This document shows, one piece after another, positions 55,966-64,000 of a stretch of DNA of 64,000 nucleotides. Source of the stretch: Triatoma infestans (lineage: Eukaryota; Arthropoda; Insecta; Hemiptera; Reduviidae). The translations under genes and the position numbers were made by a program. Under the pieces are notes generated by a model, which was not told the DNA's origin, ran no database searches, and worked only from the letters and a program-made list of their open reading frames with translations. The stretch lies in assembly GCA_011037195.1 (NCBI GenBank), contig JAAEAF010014528.1:62001-126000 (forward strand). The letters are read 5' to 3'. Position 1 is the first letter of the stretch. Each line of letters begins with the position of its first letter.

Positions 55966-57100
55966 CAACAAATAAAAGAATAATTGTGGAAAATTTAAAA
56001 TTAAAATTTTCATAAAAAGAGGAATGACCAGGAAAACTCGCGCCAACTATAGGAAGGAAACAGTTCCAATGATTTCATTCCAATTCGTTTACTTACAAGA
56101 AAGTTCCCTAGAGGTACTGAATCGTAGTTTTTCAATCATGGAAAATGTATATAAGTTGTAAAACAATATACTTCAAGTATATTGTGAAATTGAACCCTTA
56201 AAATATACTTTTAACTTATAATTTTATTAATTTTATCTTCTGTAACAGTTTTAAATGCGTATCGACTTTTTCACCTCATTAAATTATTTCTGACTTATTA
56301 TTTATAGTAGAACGATTATTGACATCTTTAGACAATTGTGTTTTTGAATATAACTGAAAATCTTTGTTTTGTTCACAGAAAGTTTTCTTATAAATTTTAT
56401 TGACAGGTAAAACTTTTGATATTATATTCTACAACTTGTCCGTCAATTGTAAAGACAATTCATTTACCTTCACACTTTTTTTTCTTCCTAATTGGTTTTA
56501 TTGACCTTTGAACCCTTCTTAGAGAGGTCATAATTTTTAAGATAAGTATTAAATATTTATGATATTTAATTAATTGTTTCACGTCACCTCGTGGGAAATT
56601 GAATTTTGTATTAATTAAAAAAGTATGAAAGAAGTGGGAAGAATAGATCGGTACAGTTCACACACCTCCTTCTTTTGTTAAACACATGAATCTGATTAAC
56701 CGCACTAAAGTGACATTCAGTTTGGGGGGGGGGCTTTTCATCTGTTGGCTGTTTAGAAAGACATTTAGAACTACTTTGAGTTAAGTAAAAACGATCATTT
56801 AGAGCAGAATCTCTTCAGAATGGGTGGAATAGACATCCTCCATATATTTGTTAAAGATTACACGGCGAAAAGTGTCCAAGGTAAACATTTGCGGTCAGCA
56901 TCTAGAGATTGATGCCCCACAAAGTAAACTAAGAAATCTGAACATATTTCTGGGAATCTTCACGGACCATATTATCCCAGAATTTCCAAATAGTCAATTA
57001 GCTAGCCTTAAGTGGAAAAAATATATTATTGCCCAGTAATACTTTTTCGAAGAATTTTATTATTTCAAGAGGAACGACAAAAATAGCAGTTAAGATGAGA
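55966..57100. other. AT-rich DNA
   Basis: G-run near 56724-56733. The 63-residue frame at 56848-57039 has no recognised domain. Confidence 0.4.
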
Positions 57101-57450
57101 ATACTTTCTCTTTCTCTTACTGTGGGTGTAAGAGGAAATATTGCGATCATGTCTAATTTTTGAAATTTTTATGTTTTGTCAAGAAATACATGTTACAATG
57201 ATTCCACATATTTTCAATCAATGATTCCATATTTTAAGTTAAAATTTTTTTAGCGTTTGGTCTCTCTCTCTCTTTCTCATCGGATCCCATCATGAGGATT
57301 GCCGTCAAAATCCGCTGATTGTAATGTCACCTTTATTAAGTGATTTTTTTTTTAATGAGGTTTTGCGATTTTCTCAAAAATTATTCTAAGAATTTTTCTA
57401 TAAACTTCATATATTATCAACTCGTATAGTGATTACAGCAATATGAAATA
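57101..57450 (-). repeat. RA relic
   Basis: It starts ACTTTCTCTTTCTCTTACTG and GTGTAAGAGGAAATATTGCG, with a CT tract at about 57262-57277 in place of the GT tract, then TTGCGATTTTCTCAAAAATT. The far modules are missing. Confidence 0.6.
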
Positions 57451-57520
57451 TTTTTCTCCAAAAACCTTTATTTTAGAAAGAGTTCTAGATATTGTGATTG
57501 AATTTAGATATTCGAATAAG

Positions 57521-59283
57521 TGTATGTGATGGATGCAAGAAATTATATCTATTTTATTTAAAGAAAATTACGATATGAAGAAAATGCAAGCTCTTTGGCA
57601 AAAAAGGGTACATGCAGGTAGAAGAGTACAGTTATAGGAAAAGTTCATGAACCTTTTTAGCATTGTCTACCCCTTCTTCTCACAGGGGAAGATTTGAACG
57701 AACAATTAGAAGACATTCCTTCAAGACAATCCGTTTTAGACATTCAAGCAGAACACTTCAGGACTGTGCCAGTTATAAGTTAAAACATAAGAGTTTATTC
57801 CAACTAATTTCAGTATACTTATAAGCATATTATTGTGATATTGTAAAGATTAAATTCTTTTAGAGAATAATATAATTATTATAAAAAAACAGTGGTGCTC
57901 TCTTGATTATTTTGTAATATCTTCTCTCTTAAACATATATACTTACAAGCCCCCTCACGAAACCGTTCGTGCTACACAAACTACTATACACTACACAACA
58001 ATTCAACACACCCAATAACATTTCATTGGTGCCAGCTGCTTGGGATATTTTAACCAGAATCCACAAATTAACAAGTAGTTACAATTTTCAATTTACTAAT
58101 TAACAAATTATCCATCAGATAATTTTTATTGCTATTTCATTATTTTCTCAGCGGAAATATCTTAAATATTTCCCATAATTGAATTTTCTATTGACTTTCA
58201 TTTTTAAAATTTTGTATTTGTACCACTGTACCCCATTCTCTTGTGAATTTCGAATTTATGAGTGTTCTTAATAGATCGCAAATTGTAAAAATATTATGCG
58301 ATAATAACCTTTCGGTTGGTGGCAGTTTCATCTAGTTACGCAGACGCTTTGAAAAATATAATCTTTCCCAAGGTAGTAATTCTCTTGTTTCCAAAATGTA
58401 CAAGATTAATGAAAAGATATGGGCATCGACGCTGCTGTAGAATATTTACTTGCTCACCAGCAATTAGCCAATCAGCCTACAACCAGAGTAATGCTCAATC
58501 ACAGCGTTAGCTCGAGAATAAGACGTTCCATCACCAGGGCAACGCTCAATTACTCACGCAGCGTTCGCTCGAGAAGAAGACGTTCAAATCCCAGAGCATC
58601 GCTCACACATTCAAGCAGCGTTTGCTCCAGAACAAGATGACTGTATTCTACTACACACGACTACCTTGCAGAGGTTACACACACGCCTCTCGCCATACCA
58701 GAGGATAACCTTCAAGCCTCTACAACTCTAGATTACCTCGTGCCGAAAAATTTCTCCAGGAGGGGGGACAATGTGATGGATGCAAGAAATTATACCTATT
58801 TTATGTAAAGAAAATTACGATATGAAGAAAATGCAAGCTCTTAGGCAAAAAAGGGTACACGCAGGTAGAAGAGTACAGTTACAGGAAAAGTTCATGAACT
58901 TGTTAGCATTGTCTACCCCTTCTTCTCACAGGGAAGATTTGAACGAAACAATTAGAAGACATTCTTCAGACAGTCGTTTTAGACATTCAAGCAGAAACAT
59001 TTCAGGTCTACTATAAGTGTTCTGGTTCAGGTCTGTATGTTATAGTTATAACATAAGAGTTTATTCCACAGTATACTTATAAGATATTATTGTGATATTG
59101 TAATGATTAAATTCTTTTAAAGAATAATATATTTATTTCAAAACAGTGGTGCTTTCTTGATTATTTCTAATACTTCTCTCTTAAACATATATACTTACAA
59201 GCCCCTTCACTAAACCGTTCGTGCTACACCAACTATTACTACAAACATACAGCAACGACAACACACCAATAACATTTCATGTA
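57521..59283 (+). mobile_element. Compact non-autonomous LTR retroelement (TRIM-like)
   Basis: Two direct LTRs, 57525-58025 and 58772-59279, begin TGTGATGGATGCAAGAAATT and end AATAACATTTCA. The 4-bp target duplication is TGTA (57521-57524 and 59280-59283). Just inside the left LTR is TTGGTGCCAGCTGCTTGGGA, like the TTGGTGCC start of BEL/Pao internal regions and a primer-binding-site candidate. Just before the right LTR is GGAGGGGGGACAA, a polypurine tract. The internal region (58026-58771) has no gag or pol, so the element would depend on a partner for mobility. Length ~1.76 kb. The LTRs differ by several indels, so it is not recent. Confidence 0.85.
58419..58640 (+). other. Arg/Ser-rich frame over internal tandem repeats of the LTR element
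   Basis: A 73-residue frame includes LNHSVSSRIRRSITRATLNY and SRSVRSRRRRSNPRASLTHS. It covers three degenerate ~60-bp repeats (GCGTTAGCTCGAG, GCGTTCGCTCGAGAAGAAGA, GCGTTTGCTCCAGAACAAGA). It could be a packaging or structural region and not a protein. I do not regard it as a confident gene. Confidence 0.35.
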
Positions 59284-59923
59284 AGCGGGCGAAAATCTAT
59301 TGGTCTATGATTAACATTTTGATGAATTTGTGCTTAAACAGTATTAACAGGATGATAATATTTCTTTGAACTGATTCTACTGTTCAATATGTGATGTGTT
59401 CTTCAACAATATTAATCTAAACTGTATGATTTGTTCCTGGTCTGTTTATATATAAAATTGGGACCTGAGGAATTGGGCGAAGCTTGTTGTTATAAATGAT
59501 AGATGAGCCTGATAGGTTGGTGGTGCCAGTGGTAGTGGTATGGATGGTTGTTGGTTTCCACTAAATGGCGAAACTAAGACCATGCACGTATCTCTCTTTA
59601 CAATGACCTTATAAGTCCAGATATTATCTCAATATAATATGGGCACTAAACGTTTATTAACATTTTCCCAATCGGAAGATAATTTTGTCAAATATAATTA
59701 TACAAGAGAAAACCGTGTAATTGTTTCATAATAGATACTTTTAACATAGGACGAGTAAAGAAATATTTAATTTGATTATCAGGGGAAGAAAGGTTCAGAA
59801 TTTATTTAAAGATGGCCGTAATGTTGGAAAGTATAAAATTCTTTTAACATATTCTGTTTTAAAATAATATACAAACTTTGGATCAAATTAATAAAGCTAC
59901 TAAAGAGACAGAAGTGGCAATGA
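59284..59923. other. Unassigned DNA
   Basis: Nothing recognised between the two LTR units. Confidence 0.35.
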
Positions 59924-60844
59924 GAATTGTATTGGAATCAGATGTCTTGAATAGGGAGTTGAGGTGATGAATAGGTGATAGTTAGTTAGAGTGTTTAGAA
60001 AGTTGTTACTCGAAATACGAACCACTGATTTAAGAAAATAGACTATATTTTAACAATTAATTTAAAGTGTTTGAAATAGTAAAACTAAGATGCACAACTG
60101 TAAATGAACTATGAAAAGATTAATAAATATTAAAAATGTAATGTTTAAACCTTGAATAGGGACGCGCTCGCGAAGTATGAAACTTAACTGCTTAAACTGA
60201 CGTGAACTGCTGTCTAACTTGTAGATAACTCGTAACTGATCTGGCGCGTAACTGTTTACTAACTGATATGATACTGATGTGATACTGATCTGGCACGTAA
60301 CTCGTTGATAACTGTAGATGACTGATCCCCTCCTCCAGTGGGGCGAAGTTTATATTGGTATTACTCACTTTACATTGGCTGGTGTGTAAGTACGTGCCAC
60401 ACTAAGACATCTTTTGCAGTATGATGACTCTAGTTAGGTCGATGACCGGAGTGGCGACAGATGGTGGCCAGTCGGTGATTAACAAAGACTATTTGTTAAT
60501 AGATGGTAGCCAGGTAGCCTCTTGAGTGTTTACTGACCCTTGTTGGCCAGGTGGCTTCTATATAATGACCCCTGTTTGAAAGGGTTTAGCGGCGTTCTTT
60601 TGACTGGGTATTGGCCCTTGTTTGAAAGGGTTTAGCGGCGTTTCTTTGACAGTGTGTTGACCCTTGTTTGAAAGGGTTTAGCGGCGTTTCCTTGACAGTG
60701 TATTGACCCTTGTATGAAAGGGTTTTGTTTGCCGCGGTTCTTGACCTGCAGATAGCGGCTGGCTGGAACCACTAGTTATAATTTATAGATTTATAATTTA
60801 ATTAAAAATTATATCTTTTTCTTCTTGCTATCACATCACAGAAT
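59924..60844 (+). mobile_element. Solo LTR (family L1), expanded copy
   Basis: The unit 59928-60840 begins TGTATTGGAATC and ends ATCACATCACA. GAAT flanks it (59924-59927 and 60841-60844). It shares CAGTGGGGCGAAGTTTATAT, CACACTAAGACATCT and the CCACTAGTTATAA end region with the 12.5-13.2 kb solo LTR. It is ~200 bp longer, partly because of tandem ~60-bp units near its 3' end. Confidence 0.75.
60540..60735 (+). repeat. Tandem repeat inside the solo LTR
   Basis: About four units of ~60 bp share GACCCTTGTTTGAAAGGGTT and TAGCGGCGTTTCTTTGAC. They are absent from the 12.5 kb copy, so they arose by local expansion or mark a subfamily. Confidence 0.85.
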
Positions 60845-61362
60845 ATTTCGAAAATGTTGGTTCCATAACTAGTTTATAAATAAAAAATAAATATATAATA
60901 ACAAACTAACAAAATAATCTGGTGTAGATATAACATTTAAACTGCATTAAAAAAATAAACTAAAGGAAAAGAGAGATCGCTATAATTTTACAAACACTAT
61001 TTTACAGCCCAGGTAGAGGCATAGAATTTCCAATAACCCAGACGCCGTGCCGATATAAAATCGAAGTCTTTATAGCTCCAGGTCAAACTGCCAGTTATAT
61101 TTATTTTCTACATACATAAATTCCATTATATAAGCATATATTATATTTTCTCCTTTCTTTTAATATTTAAAATACAAATTTAATTTCAATTACAAGAAAC
61201 TTATCTAGTAGATTATTTTAATTAAGAAAATCAAATTTTCTTTTAATTAATACTGTAGATTAGTTTTAATCTTTAAACCTATAAATAATTCCATTTTATT
61301 TCACAATCCAGATTTAAAAACAGGAAAAAAAAAGCAATTATTTATTTGACAACTGAAAGAAG
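60845..61362. other. AT-rich DNA
   Basis: No gene or element recognised. Confidence 0.45.
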
Positions 61363-62198
61363 TAGGGTAGCAATGCTATTCTTTGTTGTGTTTTGGATGA
61401 GAGGGTACGTAACACTAACTTAAAAGGTGTTTGTATCTGCTCGGACAGCCAGGCTGCGTTGAAGGCGCTGAGTTCATGTGTCTTCACTTCCAGGTTGGTT
61501 TAGAATGTTCTAAAAGACTGGAAGAGCTTTCTTCTGTGAAGGATGTGCTTCTAGTCTGGGTGCCAGGTCACATGGGAATTTTTGGAAATGAGCAGGTGGA
61601 TAGGTTTGCCAAATTAGGCGCCTCTCTTCTTTTCATTGGTCCTGAGCCTGCTGTTGGCGTGTCTTCTGGCACATGTCTGTCAGGCTTCCAGACATGGACA
61701 GCTTCACAGCATTCATCCTTATGGATGCAGCAGTCCAAAATCTCATCGGGGGTCCGGACAAGGCCATTAGTGAGACGTTGCTGAGTTTTTCACGGAGTGC
61801 TCTCAGGCATCTGGTGGGATCTCTTACTGGGAATTGAGGTTTAAGAAGACATCTCTACATAATGGGGCTCATGCTGGAACCATTTTGTAGAGTCTGTGAA
61901 ACAGAGGAGGAAACACCCATCCATCTTATGACTGATTGCTTGGGTTGTGAGGAAATTAGATTCAGGACCTTTGGTCGGAATAGGATGTCTGGGAAGAGCT
62001 TAGGCTATTTCCGCTTAAGGTTATTGTCCATTTTATTCGGACTACGGTGAATCTTAGATGGATTGGATCCGGGTCTGGATTTTTGTTCTAGACCCGGCTT
62101 GTTGTTGTTTTTCTTGGGGTAGCTATATGGGGACAGTGAGGCTTTGGATAGCGTAGGGTTTCCCTCCCCACAGATAAATAATAATAATAGGGTAGCAA
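61363..62198 (+). mobile_element. 5'-truncated I-like LINE (family I-b) with 11-bp target duplication
   Basis: TAGGGTAGCAA flanks it (61363-61373 and 62188-62198). The plus strand encodes the RNase H end: CSDSQAALKAL in a broken frame, SKRLEELSSVKDVLLVWVPG, and HMGIFGNEQVDRFAKLGASL. The linker and SGALRHLVGSLTGN-type helix follow. The CCHC knuckle is CRVCETEEETPIHLMTDCLG. The 3' UTR ends at GGATAGCGTAGGGTTTCCCT with an ATAATAATAA tail. RNase H motifs (DS, the VPGH histidine, N-x-x-V-D) are visible. Frameshifts at about 61735 and 61990 make it inactive. Confidence 0.88.
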
Positions 62199-62794
62199 AA
62201 GCGTCAAACTGGACGAGAGTTGCCAAAAATATTTAGCTCACGAATTAAATATTAGATTTTTTTTTTTTTTCTATAATCGTATTAAATTGGTTCTTAATAA
62301 TATATGAATATAAAAAAATATATAAAAAAAAGGTGCAATGTGGAGAATATACTTCAATTCAAATCAAATACTGTTCTATTTAGTATAACATCAAATCCGC
62401 TTTGTCTGGGATTTGTTTTGATCTTGTTTTCGTATATTGCCGCTACATTTCGAGGTATAGTTCAATAATATTACTTTCACACACTAGTGAGAGAAAGAAT
62501 TAGTAGTGGGTAATTCACTTGTGTATGAAATTTGAACATTCTTCAATAAATCCCTGCCAATTTTTCAATAAAAATATAGGTTATATATAATTTTCTAAAA
62601 AATAAACTTTTCTTGGGATTAATTAAAATTTTCCAATATAGCTATTATTTTTAATTAACTTTGTAACGTTATTTTTAATTAATTAGACAGTTGTCATAAT
62701 ATATATATGGACGCTAGGGAGCAGATATACAAAATTAATTAATCAAAAATTGCTGAAAAGCACTTCTTTTTTTTTCAGAAGAATAGCATATATA
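62199..62794. other. AT-rich DNA
   Basis: Nothing recognised. Confidence 0.4.
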
Positions 62795-63078
62795 CTAGTT
62801 ACTTCTCTTACATCTGTGAAAAGAAGTATTGCGAATATGACAAATTCAATATTGAGATCTGAGGCACGCTGAGTACAAAAAAAAAAATGTGTTTAATGTG
62901 TATGTGAGACTGTATGTGTGTTTGTGGAAAATATCTGAAAAACGAAACTTTGCAGGAAAGTCAATATTTTGAAATGAAAAGTGTGACAAAAATAACGTGA
63001 TTAATGATTGTTTGTATAAAAAATACAAACAATCAAAGATAGCAATGGCGGCTGACATATTATGAATGGAAACAATCT

Positions 63079-63107
<29 letters not shown>
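62795..63107 (-). repeat. RA relic and T-run
   Basis: ACTTCTCTTACATCTGTGAA, GAAGTATTGCGAATATGACA and a short GT tract (about 62895-62925) are the RA end in reverse sense. A ~29-base T-run follows at about 63080-63108. Confidence 0.55.
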
Positions 63108-63109
<2 letters not shown>

Positions 63110-63522
63110 TACATTACTCACGAATAACTTAACATTTCACGAATACCTTAAAGAACGGCCTAATTCACAGATAAAAGATGACCTATAAAGATAACCTACT
63201 AATACACTAGTGATGGGAAAGAAAGGATATTAATAGCAGTTTTAAACTGCAATTTATCTTTTAAACAGATGTCCAGACTTTAATGGGTGTTTTATTTGAA
63301 TAATAATAAAAACAAAACCTGAGGAATACCAGTATTTATTAAATGATAATAAAAATATATGATTTTTTAAATAAATCAATGTAGATTTAAAAAAAAGGGG
63401 GGGAATAAATCAATTGAATGTAGGTAAGGAGTTATTGTGATTAAAATCGTTTTGAAGAATTCAAAGACCAAATCCTGGAAGAAGATCCACCAGAGTCGCT
63501 ATTTTACTATCTTAAAAAAAAT
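63108..63522. other. Unassigned AT-rich DNA
   Basis: Nothing recognised; a G-run lies near 63397. Confidence 0.35.
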
Positions 63523-64000
63523 CTAGTGTGAAACACTCACACAACTTTCTCTTACTCCAGTTCTCAAAATTATAATTGACAAATTTTATAGTTTGTGTAC
63601 CAAATTTAATTAAATTCCTCGAAAACTAAAAAAACTGTTTAGTAAAAGCGCCCTTCCGGTTTACTAATTTTCTTGAAACTGAATTTCAGCCATCTATTTA
63701 TTTCTAATTAATTATGTTTGGATGATAGAATTGTATAATCAACTATGATAGCACTTTAGAGAAAAACATAACCCCACCCCTCCCCTAAAAGTGCCCTTAA
63801 AAGAATTTTCCCAAAGAAATGTTTTAAATAAAAGATGTAGATCTTTGCATGTTTAATTTATATATGAAGTTTCAAAAAAATCGTCGAAGCCATTTTTGAG
63901 AAAATTGCGAAAAAGAGAATAAATCATTTAATAAAGTGGTAAAGTAAACGCACTTCCGGTTATCCAATTTTTTTCAAACTCGGAATTTCAACAACATATT
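63523..64000 (+). repeat. RA repeat, cut by the window end
   Basis: It starts CTAGTGTGAAACACTCACAC, then ACTTTCTCTTACTCC, and runs through the first module into the second (CGCACTTCCGGTTATCC) when the window ends. Well preserved. Confidence 0.85.

Noticed and set aside
3241..64000. Upstream exons of the CDK5 activator
   Set aside because: Looked for the LLLQGWQ and CRRCYRLK type segments on the minus strand by eye and found none; short exons could have been missed.
1..64000. CRISPR arrays, operons, bacterial promoters or terminators
   Set aside because: The repeats are dispersed or tandem eukaryotic types, introns and poly-A tails are present, and no spacer-repeat pattern was seen.

Overview
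This window looks like AT-rich, repeat-dense, non-coding animal DNA, almost certainly from an arthropod. The evidence is one spliced exon of a conserved neuronal gene, Jockey-, R1- and I-type LINE remains, mariner and Tc1 transposases, tRNA-derived SINEs and many (CA)n/(TA)n tracts. The very abundant ~0.95 kb repeat (called RA here) and the bulky intergenic DNA remind me of a planthopper or other large-genome hemipteran. That species guess is inference only. Nothing suggests a bacterium or a virus.

The only confident host gene is the 3'-terminal coding exon of a CDK5 activator (p35/Cdk5alpha family) on the minus strand at 2893-3240, with a clear acceptor site. Its upstream exons were not found, so DNA to the right of 3240 may be intron. 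Just past its UGA stop the same frame stays open for 46 codons and holds a glutamine run.

The rest is a layered record of mobile elements. (1) RA copies lie across the window in both orientations, built from about three similar ~300 bp modules with near-palindromic ends; they are often the target of younger insertions. (2) Short foldback elements occur at about 1.0-1.75, 10.43-11.71, 12.30-13.46, 14.04-14.44, 25.08-25.44 and 29.76-30.8 kb. Each has arms carrying a hammerhead-ribozyme-like motif of the kind known from Penelope-like elements, in head-to-head orientation. Two of them have long target-site duplications (16 and 19 bp). (3) LINE 3' ends: R1-like (0.25-0.75, 22.4, 23.2-23.7 kb), Jockey (18.1, 43.7, 52.1, 55.2 kb), two I-like families with RNase H and a C-terminal CCHC motif (29.5-31.8; 35.2, 41.7, 61.4 kb), and a reverse-transcriptase fragment at 22.7 kb. 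Many have exact target duplications that I could read. (4) LTR units: a compact element with two ~500 bp LTRs (57.5-59.3 kb), its decayed relative at 21.0 kb, and two solo LTRs of another family (12.47-13.18 and 59.93-60.84 kb). (5) DNA transposons: a Tc1-type element with TIRs and TA duplications (45.76-47.33 kb) and a mariner pseudogene (38.6-39.55 kb). (6) tRNA-derived SINEs at 21.3, 27.8 and possibly 50.0 kb.

The most unusual locus is 29,475-31,845. A truncated I-like LINE with a 13 bp target duplication contains a second insertion with its own imperfect 13 bp duplication. That second insertion forms ~0.8 kb head-to-head arms meeting at two opposed hammerhead-like motifs. Both arms also carry an unrecognised protein-like module that occurs a third time at 25.97-26.39 kb.
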